A DNA stretch of 64,000 nt from Metabacillus litoralis (GTDB lineage: Bacteria > Bacillota > Bacilli > Bacillales > Bacillaceae), in assembly GCF_020524045.1 (NCBI RefSeq), contig NZ_JAIVKL010000001.1, forward strand, positions 496,001 through 560,000, written 5' to 3'. The notes beneath the pieces are model-generated. The model was given only the letters and a program-made list of their open reading frames with translations. It had not been told where the DNA came from and searched no databases. A program made the translations under genes and the position numbers. Shown here one piece after another: positions 1 to 7,658 of the stretch. Positions within the stretch are counted from its first letter, which is position 1. Each line of letters starts with the position of its first letter.

Positions 1-98
1 AAAATGGCTTCTTTAACTTTATCTGTTGTTGGTCTTGTTGTTACTCCTGGTACAGCTTTTAGTTGTCTACCTTTAAAATCACCTGAAACTACTCTCAA
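1..98 (-). CDS. rsmD: 16S rRNA m2G966 methyltransferase RsmD (YlbH), N-terminal fragment
   Basis: Only the first 32 or so codons are present; the gene runs off the left edge. The reading frame from a TTG at 96-98 gives an N-terminus beginning [16 protein letters not shown] followed by [12 protein letters not shown], the strongly conserved start of the RsmD family, which methylates G966 of 16S rRNA using S-adenosylmethionine. The TTG is preferred because it matches the usual family start and has a GGTG ribosome-binding sequence six bases upstream; a GTG three codons further upstream is the alternative. The position beside csfG and ylbG agrees with B. subtilis order ylbF-ylbG-csfG-ylbH. Confidence 0.85.
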   Translation of the reverse strand, partial: MRVVSGDFKGRQLKAVPGVTTRPTTDKVKEAI

Positions 99-259
99 TT
101 CTTTCACCACTATTTCTAATTATAAATTTACATTTCATATTACATGTACAACAATCATCTTACCCGAATGAAAAGTTCAATTTTATCCTACCATAGCTAT
201 TCAAGTTGTTACAATATATTACCTTACAAAGATCTTTTAGAAAAATTTCCATTTATTAT

Positions 260-288
260 GTATACAGAAAATCCATTTGGTGATAATG
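260..288 (+). promoter_or_regulatory. Forespore sigma-F/sigma-G type promoter of csfG
   Basis: GTATA at 260-264 and GGTGATAATG at 279-288, separated by 14 bases, match the sigma-F consensus (GYWTA, then GGNRANANTR) at every defined position. Sigma-G, which recognises similar promoters, could also use it. The expected transcription start is near 294-296. It stands upstream of a structured, terminator-ended segment with no credible ORF. Confidence 0.7.
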
Positions 289-294
289 AGAGTA

Positions 295-449
295 ACAACA
301 TCGATTCGTTGATGTTGTTGCCAACCGCGGAGAAGACTTACGTTTCCCCATAAGTTCTTCCTCCGGTTTCTCCTCTCCCTTTGCCTTCAGCCTTTTAGTT
401 GATAAAAGGTTTTGAAGGACCCTACAGGTTTTACTGTAGGGTTTTTTTT
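295..449 (+). ncRNA. csfG: CsfG-like forespore small RNA
   Basis: A segment of about 155 nt runs from a sigma-F type promoter to a strong intrinsic terminator, divergent from rsmD and between the ylbG and ylbH (rsmD) loci. This is where B. subtilis encodes CsfG, a small RNA made in the forespore under sigma-F and sigma-G and conserved among endospore formers. Visible structure includes a hairpin with arms around 301-309 and 314-322, a longer imperfect stem at 330-366, a stem-loop at 391-409 with 7-bp arms, and the terminator. Identification rests on synteny, promoter and terminator; the primary sequence was not compared. A cis-acting leader of rsmD on the other strand was considered, but the U-tract lies only on this strand. 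Confidence 0.7.
420..449 (+). terminator. Intrinsic terminator of csfG
   Basis: Perfect 8-bp stem CCCTACAG/CTGTAGGG around a 6-nt loop, followed by eight T residues. The T-tract is only on the + side. Confidence 0.88.
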
Positions 450-800
450 ATTAGTTTTATTTATCTTTTCTTTTGTTATTTGCTGAAAGATGTATATTCT
501 ACAAGTAATATGCTTGGAATTAATTCCGGTAAAACTACCTAATCTTCAATCGTATACTTTAATTTTATTATACGGTTACAATCGATCAAACAAACTTTGT
601 AATAACATTTTTCGTAAACATTGTTGCTTGAACAACAATGTTTACAATGAATAATTAGGTCAATTAGCAACAATCTTTCAGAAAAGAGCCTTAGATAAAG
701 ACGATAAAAATTCTATTTTCTAAGATAAAACAACATGATATATTAAAATTTGATTTAATTACTAACATTTTATTATTTTATGAACTCAGGGGGATACACG
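450..800. other. AT-rich intergenic stretch with a shortened repeat A copy
   Basis: No credible gene. Apart from the repeat fragment at 604-690 the stretch is AT-rich and presumably carries the promoter of the DUF7147-type gene; I could not assign clear -35/-10 boxes. Confidence 0.5.
604..690 (+). repeat. Repeat A, internally deleted copy (A0)
   Basis: The left end is decayed (AACATTTTTCGTAAAC instead of GGCTGTTTTCGTAAAC). The right end ATCTTTCAGAAAAGAGCC is intact. The interior is about 75 bp shorter than in full copies. No convincing target duplication remains. Confidence 0.6.
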
Positions 801-1190
801 ATGATCCAAAGATTTATTGAATTAGGCGAGGGTTACTCAGATATTTATGAATTACTTGAAACAGCAAAAGCAAATAAACATAGAATATCAAAGTTAATTG
901 CATTACATACAAAAATAAATAACAATGATATCACATCAATTGTTGTTGTGATGCAACCAACGACGATAGGGGATTTCCAAGCTCTTTATATGTGTAGAGA
1001 AGGCTTACCAAACCCAACCCAAAAAGCAAATAAACGATATGATTTATTCGAAGAATTAGCTACTTACTTACAGATGAATATCATTTCGCTTGATGTAAAA
1101 CCATCAACCATATTTAATGAAAAGGAATTATATCATCAATATTTAATTGGGATATTAAGGCTAAATCATATCATTCCACCTATGAGGTAA
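801..1190 (+). CDS. DUF7147-type conserved protein of unknown function
   Basis: A 129-aa soluble protein starting MIQRFIELGEGYSDIYELLE. Similar Bacillus proteins have often been labelled methylthioribose kinase, but nothing here resembles a kinase: no P-loop and no catalytic loop. The start at 801 is chosen because AGGGGGAT lies just upstream; an in-frame ATG at 780 lacks a ribosome-binding site. No signal peptide or membrane segment. It reads toward ylbG and ends 12 bases before a repeat A copy. The family assignment is from memory of the N-terminal pattern; function unknown. Confidence 0.75.
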   Translation: MIQRFIELGEGYSDIYELLETAKANKHRISKLIALHTKINNNDITSIVVVMQPTTIGDFQALYMCREGLPNPTQKANKRYDLFEELATYLQMNIISLDVKPSTIFNEKELYHQYLIGILRLNHIIPPMR

Positions 1191-1202
1191 GGGATTACTA
1201 AA

Positions 1203-1363
1203 GGCTCTTTTCTGAACGATTTTTTCTATGTAACCAAGATTTGGAGTGAAAACAGTGTTTTTTTACTATAGGAATACTATTTATGAAGAAAAGATGCCAC
1301 TAGATTTAATACAGTGCTGATTGCTTCGGGTATTTAAGAGCAACAAAGTATGCGAAAACAGCC
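1203..1363 (-). mobile_element. Repeat A MITE-like element (A1)
   Basis: 161-bp element in reverse orientation, from GGCTCTTTTCTG to GAAAACAGCC. Flanks TTACTAAA (1195-1202) and CTACTAAA (1364-1371) match at 7 of 8 positions, as expected for an aged 8-bp target duplication. It lies between the convergent ends of the DUF7147-type gene and ylbG. Confidence 0.8.
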
Positions 1364-1370
1364 CTACTAA

Positions 1371-1431
1371 AAAAAGGCAAATCATTAGCAAACAAACAGT
1401 AAATGTTAGTAGCTAATGATCTGCCTTTTTT
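1371..1431 (-). terminator. Probable terminator of ylbG (bidirectional shape)
   Basis: Arms around 1371-1389 (AAAAAGGCA..ATCATTAGC) and 1412-1431 pair with one mismatch across a 22-nt loop. A and T tracts on both sides would let it serve both convergent genes. Confidence 0.7.
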
Positions 1432-1433
1432 CT

Positions 1434-1706
1434 TTATAACCCTAGTTTATAATCGTACTCTTTCGCCTTGTCTATTTTTGATTCATATTCCAATTTTAAA
1501 TAAGGCTTATATGATGGTTCAGCATGTTTAACAAATGAATATGTACAAAGCTTCTGTACGGTTTGATCAACAGCGTCCATATCACAATAAAGAACAACAT
1601 ATTTTAAACGCTTCGAAACATAATGAACATTCCCAAATTTTCTAAGCATTTTTAACTGTTTTAATGAATGTACCCAAACAACAATTCCCTGCCGTTTTTC
1701 AAACAT
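1434..1706 (-). CDS. ylbG: YlbG, UPF0298/DUF2129 family
   Basis: A 90-aa protein beginning [19 protein letters not shown], the conserved opening of the UPF0298 family, whose function is unknown. A small alpha/beta cytoplasmic protein with no signal or membrane segment. It lies downstream of ylbF in the same direction, as in B. subtilis, but separated from it by a terminator, so it is probably transcribed on its own. A ribosome-binding sequence AAGGAGAATT precedes the ATG. Confidence 0.9.
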   Translation of the reverse strand: MFEKRQGIVVWVHSLKQLKMLRKFGNVHYVSKRLKYVVLYCDMDAVDQTVQKLCTYSFVKHAEPSYKPYLKLEYESKIDKAKEYDYKLGL

Positions 1707-1840
1707 AATAATTCTCCTTATATAGGGTGAAGATTTTCCTCACCATAATATCCTATTCAATCCATTATCTATAATAGCATCATGAATCAATATTTAACAA
1801 AAGTCTATAGTAATTTTCTTATTTCTCTCTTAAATATTAA

Positions 1841-1887
1841 CAAAACCACAAATGAAGGAAGAAATTCCCCCTACATTTGTGGTTTTG
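1841..1887 (-). terminator. Terminator downstream of ylbF
   Basis: Perfect 14-bp arms CAAAACCACAAATG (1841-1854) and its complement (1874-1887), with a 19-nt loop. Confidence 0.78.
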
Positions 1888-1928
1888 TTTGTTAAACTCT
1901 AGAATGAATCATAAGAGATATATAGACT

Positions 1929-2372
1929 TTATGATACCTTACAGCCACAACCTCCACCAGTACCACAGCCTCCACCACAGCTTGATTCAAAGAAAGGGTT
2001 ACCTGTTGGGACTTTGATATGAACTGAAACAGCTTGACCAATCTCAACGCTTATTTCATCTAATAATAATTGAAGTTCATTTTCGGTTTTTTTGAAATTT
2101 GAGACTGTCTCATTTAAATCAAGCTCTCTTTTAGTATCTCTTAAATCCTTAGTGATTTTTCGATAGTCAGGATGATATTTTCCAAATCGTTGAACATCTT
2201 CAAAAAGATCTTTTACCTTTGTAAATCTATAAATTAATTCTTGAGCTTCTTTATCATTTTTCAATATATTATAACTACGACGATACTGTTCTGCAATCTC
2301 CGACTGAAGGACTAAATCCGCAAGTTGTTCAGCTTCATCTAATAGTTGAATACTTTCAATAGTTGCAAACAT
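1929..2372 (-). CDS. ylbF: YlbF, Y-complex subunit with C-terminal cysteine cluster
   Basis: 147 aa, close to B. subtilis YlbF. Residues 1-120 are alpha-helical (Com_YlbF domain). The tail carries a dense Cys/Gly cluster, CGGGCGTGGGCGCK, at about residues 132-145. In B. subtilis YlbF forms a complex with YmcA and YaaT that binds iron–sulfur clusters, works with RNase Y in mRNA maturation, and is needed for competence, biofilm formation and sporulation. Four cysteines in the tail could ligate such a cluster. Start ATG is preceded by GGAGGTG. The gene has its own terminator. Confidence 0.94.
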   Translation of the reverse strand: MFATIESIQLLDEAEQLADLVLQSEIAEQYRRSYNILKNDKEAQELIYRFTKVKDLFEDVQRFGKYHPDYRKITKDLRDTKRELDLNETVSNFKKTENELQLLLDEISVEIGQAVSVHIKVPTGNPFFESSCGGGCGTGGGCGCKVS

Positions 2373-2540
2373 AGGGTGTATGCACCTCCAGTAATTATTT
2401 TAACATGAATAGCTAGAAATGAAAAATCCAATCATTAGATAAAATTAATTCCTAGATTTATAACTAAATGATGACATTTGGGATTTAGTTATGAAAAGAG
2501 GTAGACGTTAAACTCCAAGGTGATTTGTATGCCAAAAGGA

Positions 2541-2571
2541 AAAACCTCCAGGCACTAAACCCAGAGGAGAT
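2541..2571 (-). terminator. Possible terminator of the lipoprotein gene
   Basis: On the minus strand, CTCC..TGGG and GGAGG arms form an imperfect hairpin followed by TTTTTCC. It lies about 70 bases after the stop of the lipoprotein gene. Confidence 0.45.
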
Positions 2572-2638
2572 TCCCTAAACACGAAATCAGCGAATGTCTA
2601 TATCAAAAATCAACCGCACTAATTTACGACAAATTCAT

Positions 2639-3073
2639 TTACCTGATTTTAATCTGAAAAGTTTTTTTCATAAGATTAGATGATGAATCACTTTGCATAA
2701 CCTCAACTGCTATATCGTGTACTCCTTTATCTAATCCTTTTAATATAAAGGCTGCTGTATAAATTTCCAATGTTTTTTGACCATCTACTGTCACATTTAA
2801 ATGAACTTTATCTTTTCTATTTTTACTATTCATATCTTCAAATATAAACCCTGGTATAAAACATTCTACATATACGTTTTGTTCTCTTATATGGTAATTT
2901 AAATCAAATGTATTTTTATTTGTTTGATTAACAACTGCTACCACATCTTCAGAAAGATTATTAACCTGAACAGGGATAACATCACTTACAACTCCCTTTG
3001 GTCTAGGCTTGTCCTCTGTACAACCTACTAATATGATCATTAACAAAGCTAACATAATCGGTAACTTTTTCAT
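2639..3073 (-). CDS. Small lipoprotein of unknown function
   Basis: 144 aa. Residues 1-18 form a lipoprotein signal (MKKLPIMLALLMIILVGC) with lipobox LVGC and lipidated Cys18. The mature part is about 125 aa, mostly beta-strand-like, with no domain I recognise; its repeated strand pattern resembles an immunoglobulin-like fold, which is only an inference. Start ATG follows AAGGAGGCGG. It is inserted between ylbF and ylbE, which are adjacent in B. subtilis, so it is an accessory gene of this lineage. Confidence 0.8.
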   Translation of the reverse strand: MKKLPIMLALLMIILVGCTEDKPRPKGVVSDVIPVQVNNLSEDVVAVVNQTNKNTFDLNYHIREQNVYVECFIPGFIFEDMNSKNRKDKVHLNVTVDGQKTLEIYTAAFILKGLDKGVHDIAVEVMQSDSSSNLMKKTFQIKIR

Positions 3074-3389
3074 CTAATCCGCCTCCTTTTTTTTATTGTT
3101 TACTAAGAAGAACGAAATCATGAATCGTCGTTTTTTACCATAGTAAAAATTTTTATTGGTAAGCCGAAGACTCTAATCTTTAAGAAGCCATAACTAAGAA
3201 ACTTGACACTATGACGGATGGTGGTTGCTGTCTGCTACTGGCACAAGATTCTCTGGGGGGCAGAAGTCGAAATCTCCTTGGTACGGCTGTGGAGTCTCGA
3301 CCTTTCCTATTGAGCCCTTAAGAGTCAAGTGTGTTCCACTCCATTCCATAATATAAAAACAACAATTTTTGAGAGAATATCCTACCTTT
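3074..3389. other. Intergenic region with possible decayed repeat B
   Basis: No gene seen. Positions about 3180-3335 contain locally GC-richer sequence with GGAGTCTCGACC and similar pieces that faintly resemble the interior of repeat B; too decayed to delimit. The rest holds the lipoprotein promoter region. Confidence 0.3.
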
Positions 3390-3629
3390 TTAATCTTGTT
3401 GTCTCATTGACTGAAACATTGCCACCATCATAGAAGCCATTTGAACAGAATTTGTAAATTGTTGAACTTTATGTGGAATTGTTCTTTGGTAATAGTTCAT
3501 CATCTCAATCTCCATTGATTCAAAATCATTTGGATTTCTTGACAGCTTTCGATACCAATGTGGCTGCTCTCTTAAAAATTTTTTTCTATCATTTTGGTCG
3601 TTTATAAATTTTTGAACTTCTTTTCTCAT
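3390..3629 (-). CDS. ylbE: YlbE-like protein
   Basis: A 79-aa cytoplasmic protein with charged, helical sequence and the segment REQPHWYRKLSRNP typical of the YlbE-like family, function unknown. It has an AGGGGAGG ribosome-binding site and lies between ylbF and ylbD as in B. subtilis. Confidence 0.85.
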   Translation of the reverse strand: MRKEVQKFINDQNDRKKFLREQPHWYRKLSRNPNDFESMEIEMMNYYQRTIPHKVQQFTNSVQMASMMVAMFQSMRQQD

Positions 3630-3820
3630 TAAAATCCTCCCCTATTGCAAATCTCTTTATTAGATGTTATAGCTGAGTGTCGATTATTAGCACTGCTTAA
3701 TGTAGAAGAAAAATTGAACCCTGTTTAAAAAGGCGCATCAAAGAGAGAACACACAGGAGCAGAGCATACGAAAATCCTTACCGATAGTACAGATTTTTCA
3801 TTATTCTTTTCTAAACAAGA

Positions 3821-3982
3821 GGCTGTTTTCGTAAATTTTGTTGCATTTAATACTTTGGAAAAAAAGCGCTGTATAATGACTATTAGCATCTTTTCTTCAT
3901 TCAATAGTACCTTTTTGGTAATAAGACCACTGTTTCTACAGGATATTTAGGTTACTTAGCAACAATCTTTCAGAAAAGAGCC
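3821..3982 (+). mobile_element. Repeat A MITE-like element (A2)
   Basis: 162 bp, from GGCTGTTTTCGTAAATTTTG to TTTCAGAAAAGAGCC. Flanks AAACAAGA and TAATAAAA agree at 5 of 8 positions, so the duplication is eroded. It lies between ylbD and ylbE; the remaining bases 3983-4188 show no gene. Confidence 0.75.
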
Positions 3983-4188
3983 TAATAAAATGAAACTTCA
4001 TTTTTAAAAAAAGTGAATAACTGTAATGGAAGTTAACAACAAAGTTTAACATTACCTAATATATAAACGCAGGAATCCTGGTCAACCACTAGCACGAATA
4101 AAATTCTCAATAAAAGGTGATTCCGACCTTCAATCCTAAATTAGCCTTGAGTATATCTGCCCAGCTAAAAATGACTGTAGAAAGTCAA

Positions 4189-4228
4189 CCTATTGTAGCT
4201 AGATATTAAAAACCTTTCCTACAATAGG
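4189..4228 (-). terminator. Hairpin downstream of ylbD
   Basis: Perfect 10-bp arms CCTATTGTAG / CTACAATAGG with a 20-nt loop, about 30 bases after the ylbD stop. The T-tract lies in the loop rather than after the stem, so termination is uncertain. Confidence 0.5.
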
Positions 4229-4259
4229 CACATTAAATCTTTAAAAACGATAAATCAGG

Positions 4260-4652
4260 TTAATCCTTCCTAAATGAGAAGGGATTTTGGCTATTGCTTG
4301 TAGATTGCTGGCTAGAACCTTTCGATCCACCAAATTGGTCAAATAAGCCCTGAATAGTTGATATCGTACTGCTCATATTTGTAATATGGTCATTTACTGT
4401 ATTCATATCCATTTTTTTTACGACTGATAGCATTTGTGACATAAAATCAACTTTACTTTCCTTTGTATCAGATTCACGTTCGCCATCTTTAAATTGCTTC
4501 CAAACAACATCATTTTCACCAAGTAAGTACCAATCCTCAAACACTTCCTGCCAATCTTTATTCCCTTTACGAACTTCCTGTACAAGCTTAGGATGTTTTT
4601 TTACAAATTCTTTAAACTGTTGAACAGATGGATGTGTTTTTTTTGATGTCAT
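4260..4652 (-). CDS. ylbD: YlbD, spore coat protein
   Basis: 130 aa. The N-terminal half contains HPSVQQFKEFVKKHPKLVQEV and DWYLLGE, typical of the YlbD coat-protein family; the C-terminal part is rich in Ser, Gln and Gly, ending NSQNPFSFRKD. In B. subtilis YlbD is a minor spore coat component. No signal peptide, as expected for a protein assembled on the forespore from the mother cell. A weak AGGTG sequence precedes the ATG. Confidence 0.85.
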   Translation of the reverse strand: MTSKKTHPSVQQFKEFVKKHPKLVQEVRKGNKDWQEVFEDWYLLGENDVVWKQFKDGERESDTKESKVDFMSQMLSVVKKMDMNTVNDHITNMSSTISTIQGLFDQFGGSKGSSQQSTSNSQNPFSFRKD

Positions 4653-4844
4653 CTAATATCACCTCGTCAATACATTTGCCTATGATATCTTATTGAAAAA
4701 CATCTAATTTGTTCGCCCATTTTTAAGGAAACAATCTTTGTTTTGTTGTTGAGTTATGTGAAAGATATTGACCCTATAAGAAAAATTGATTCTCCCAAGA
4801 AAATTCTGGTAAAATATCATTAAATAAAGGAGTTGGATAAACCG

Positions 4845-5333
4845 ATGAATAAGGAAGAGTTAGTTAATACCCTTAATGAAATCACGCAAAATGCGAATCA
4901 AGAAGAACTAGATGTTCTAACACTACTACTAAGCGGTTTAAAGAAAAAGCAACATAATGAGAAGAAATCATATATTGGCTCTCTTCTTCATGCAGAAGGT
5001 GAATATAAAGATGATCTCTTTTCTATAACAATTCCCAATACACCAATCATTCAAAATGCACTTAATATTGTTCATGGTGGAATAACTGCTACTTTACTAG
5101 ATTCCGCAATGGGAGGATTAGTTCATCATATTTTGCCACCTGATAAAGCTGCAGTAACTACAGAGATTAAAATAAACTATGTGGCACCAGGTGTTGGAAA
5201 GGAATTAACTTGTAAAGCAAACCTCATACATAAGGGAAATAAAACAATTGTGACAGAAGGAAAAGTATATAGAGATGATGGGACATTAATCGCCCATAGC
5301 ACCGCTAGCTTTTTTATCATAAATAGAGGATAG
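4845..5333 (+). CDS. PaaI-like hotdog-fold thioesterase
   Basis: A protein of about 162 aa. The C-terminal 110 residues form a hotdog thioesterase domain with the motif VHGGITATLLDSAMGG, in which the Gly-Gly stretch and following Asp are characteristic of acyl-CoA thioesterases of the PaaI/4HBT family. The N-terminal 40 residues form a separate helical segment. Substrate unknown; an acyl-CoA is likely. Start ATG 4845 is preferred over TTG 4833 because AAAGGAG ends at 4832, leaving no spacing for the TTG. The next gene starts 11 bases after the stop, so the two are probably cotranscribed. Confidence 0.85.
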   Translation: MNKEELVNTLNEITQNANQEELDVLTLLLSGLKKKQHNEKKSYIGSLLHAEGEYKDDLFSITIPNTPIIQNALNIVHGGITATLLDSAMGGLVHHILPPDKAAVTTEIKINYVAPGVGKELTCKANLIHKGNKTIVTEGKVYRDDGTLIAHSTASFFIINRG

Positions 5334-5343
5334 GAAGTCTGAT

Positions 5344-5496
5344 ATGAAAAATTATTTCTTTAAAAAACAATGTGAATTATGTAAGAAAAAAAGCAAGGTG
5401 GGACGTTATTATTTTAATCAATACAACAAAAAAATTTTCATCTGTTCTCTATGTGTTGAATATGCTGAAAGACGTGCATATAGAAAAGCAAATTAA
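5344..5496 (+). CDS. 50-aa zinc-ribbon protein
   Basis: The frame from ATG 5344 encodes 50 residues with two CxxC knuckles, C10-x2-C13 and C34-x2-C37, separated by 20 residues, and a basic tail ending YRKAN. This is the layout of a small treble-clef or zinc-ribbon protein that would bind one zinc. It begins 11 bases after the thioesterase stop and ends before a convergent terminator, so it is the last gene of a two-gene unit. The ribosome-binding site is AGAGGATAGGA, overlapping the upstream stop. I recall no named family with certainty. Confidence 0.75.
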   Translation: MKNYFFKKQCELCKKKSKVGRYYFNQYNKKIFICSLCVEYAERRAYRKAN

Positions 5497-5623
5497 AAGC
5501 CAAATTAAAACCTTCTAATAAAAATGACAGTACTTATAATAGCTAAAATTCATATTTAGGAAAGGATTTATTACATACAAGAACAAAATCAATTAAATAA
5601 TATCCACAGCAACAAACAAAATC

Positions 5624-5668
5624 AAAAAAAGATGAAGGTCGCTTTTACTTGACTCTTCATCTTTTTTC
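5624..5668. terminator. Bidirectional terminator between zinc-ribbon gene and ylbC
   Basis: Near-perfect 14-bp arms (AAAAAAAGATGAAG and complement) with A and T tracts on both sides, between convergent genes. Confidence 0.85.
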
Positions 5669-5674
5669 TTTAAT

Positions 5675-6739
5675 TTAGCGGTTCCATGTTTTTATAAAAT
5701 TCTGTGTGTAATATAATTCATCAACACCAATCCCTAAATGAGTAAATTCTTCGTTCAGCATTGTCTCTCGGTGTCCTTTTGAATTTAACCATCCCTCTGA
5801 AGCTGCTATCCCATCCACATATTGTGCAGCAATATTTTCTCCTGCCATTTCATATTTAATATCTGATTGAGCAAGTCGATCAACTAAAGTTCCTTCAGTA
5901 GGAGATTCATGTGAAAAGTAATTGTTTTTATTCATATCCTGACTATGCAAAAATGCAACACCTGATGTGGCTTCATGCCACTTTACTGCTGGAGCATTAT
6001 GTCTTGAGCGTAACATATTTGTAATAGCTAAAATTTGTTTCTCAGATCCCTCTTCAATTTTCTCCCACTTATCTTCAGAAATTTCATCAGGTTCAATTAG
6101 ATTCCCTCTATAAGTCACTTCGTAAGATCTTTGTTTAACAAAAGTTTCTGCATCCATTATACGAACACTAGATAATATCCCATCAAATTTATCAATATAC
6201 AACTGTACATAAACATTTCCAAGCTCGACAGTAGGTCTTGTGTTCATGTCCTCCTCTGAAAATTCAAAACGATATGAATTTCCTTCATAATCAAGTTTTA
6301 AGCTCGAGGTAATCTGTTGAATATTAAAAATATCCTGAAGAGTCTGTCCGATAGTAAACGGTTTTACATTTAATTCACTTCCGATTCCATAAACAGAAAC
6401 AACTTTTTGATTAAGGATACCCACTTGGACGTATTGTTGCTTGTCTGATTCATAAATCCACCAATCATAATCATATGCTGAAGGATCAATACGATCTGGT
6501 TCACCCATCAATGCTGTAATTTCCTCTGAAGATTTATTCATAAGAGAAATGATACCTTCCTCTGGTAAAGTAACTTTCTCTTCCACCTTATCTTCTTTTA
6601 CTGACAACTCTTCATTTGATATCTGCACATTTTCTTCTTGATGTTGTTCATTAGGAGTATATTGTCCAAAATACATAAATAATGTATAACTTAGAAAAAT
6701 AATAATAAAAATAACGAGTGCTCTTGATAAAATCCGCAA
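5675..6739 (-). CDS. ylbC: YlbC, membrane-anchored CAP-domain protein
   Basis: About 354 aa from TTG 6739, chosen because AAGGAGG lies seven bases upstream; an in-frame ATG at 6772 has no such site. One N-terminal transmembrane segment (about residues 4-22) is followed by an acidic linker, a CAP-associated domain (about 75-210) and a C-terminal CAP/SCP domain with RHNAPAVKW, a conserved His in FLHSQDM, and GHRETMLNEEFTHLGIGV. Exported bacterial CAP proteins are of uncertain biochemical function; YkwD and SafA relatives act on the cell surface or spore. Orientation and position upstream of ylbD match B. subtilis. Confidence 0.9.
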   Translation of the reverse strand: MRILSRALVIFIIIFLSYTLFMYFGQYTPNEQHQEENVQISNEELSVKEDKVEEKVTLPEEGIISLMNKSSEEITALMGEPDRIDPSAYDYDWWIYESDKQQYVQVGILNQKVVSVYGIGSELNVKPFTIGQTLQDIFNIQQITSSLKLDYEGNSYRFEFSEEDMNTRPTVELGNVYVQLYIDKFDGILSSVRIMDAETFVKQRSYEVTYRGNLIEPDEISEDKWEKIEEGSEKQILAITNMLRSRHNAPAVKWHEATSGVAFLHSQDMNKNNYFSHESPTEGTLVDRLAQSDIKYEMAGENIAAQYVDGIAASEGWLNSKGHRETMLNEEFTHLGIGVDELYYTQNFIKTWNR

Positions 6740-7153
6740 ATTCTTCGCCTCCTTACAATTTGCTACTATCATTATATGAAAAATCGGTTTATATATTCTA
6801 GTTAATTATGACATTTGACCGTTTAAACTTTTATTTACTAGAATCACGAATAACTACTATCTATTCTATCATTTCATTCTATATTATTATTTTAGCATTA
6901 TTACCCTTTATTGCTATCCTAAAACATTAAAAGTATAAATTTTGGCCTTTTTTTAGGTTAAATAGAGCTACTTTTGTTATCTTAACAGACAATATTATGT
7001 TAGGCATTGATGTAAATTGTTTTTCATACTATTATTATACAGTAGGCTTATATAATTTATTGTAAGCAACAGAATGAAAGTTTTACTTTATCTTTTAAAG
7101 AGATTTAAGCTATAATAAAATTCGTGAAAAGGCTTTTAGGAGGGACATTACAT
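6740..7153. other. Divergent promoter region ylbC / yugN
   Basis: About 410 bp of very AT-rich DNA between divergent genes. It must hold both promoters, but I see no repeat, ORF or unambiguous operator. Confidence 0.4.
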
Positions 7154-7510
7154 ATGAAAATGGAAGGTACGGGTTTAGAAGGGCTTACGGTTGACCTTAC
7201 TCGCTTAGACGAAATAATGGAAGATGCAGGACTAGTAAGAGCTGGTCAATGGGATTATGAGCGCGTTACTTATGATCGTAAAATTGAAGCAAAAGGGGAT
7301 ACATTCTACTTACGTGTACAGGCATATGGCGTAGAAGGCGATATTGGTGGTCGTCATGCATTAATTAAGCTTTTAACTCCTCTATTAGGAAAACATTATT
7401 ACCCACATGGTGTTGAATATGGTGAAGGTGAATACTTTCCCACTACTGTAGTAAACACTAGCAAAGCACTTCTTAAACAAGTAGCTGACGAAATACAAAA
7501 AATACAATAA
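7154..7510 (+). CDS. YugN-like family protein
   Basis: 118 aa from ATG 7154, which follows AGGAGGG by nine bases; an upstream in-frame GTG at 7124 has no ribosome-binding site. The sequence GQWDYERVTYDRK and YYPHGVEYGEGEYFP are typical of the YugN-like family (PF08868), a conserved Bacillaceae family of unknown function. No signal or membrane segment. In B. subtilis yugN is elsewhere on the chromosome. Confidence 0.82.
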   Translation: MKMEGTGLEGLTVDLTRLDEIMEDAGLVRAGQWDYERVTYDRKIEAKGDTFYLRVQAYGVEGDIGGRHALIKLLTPLLGKHYYPHGVEYGEGEYFPTTVVNTSKALLKQVADEIQKIQ

Positions 7511-7530
7511 GCTTTATTTTCTACAATTAA

Positions 7531-7560
7531 AACAAAGGAGAAAATCCTTTGTTTTTTTTT
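7531..7560 (+). terminator. Terminator of the yugN homologue
   Basis: Stem AACAAAGGA / TCCTTTGTT with a 4-nt loop and a tail of eight or more T. Confidence 0.9.
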
Positions 7561-7658
7561 ACATAAATATTAAATTCATTCGAAGAATTTTCTTTGTTTT
7601 CTAACGAATTAAGTACTATAATATATATTGTAAAGTTTAGTTAGAAAGGGGCACCATA

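Noticed and set aside
144-353. 69-codon forward ORF beside rsmD
   Set aside because: Overlaps the csfG promoter and RNA, has no ribosome-binding site, and its composition is not protein-like.
100-420. A cis-acting leader of rsmD (ylbH leader) on the minus strand
   Set aside because: The hairpins could fold on either strand, but the promoter and the T-tract terminator are on the plus strand, which favours a separate sRNA.
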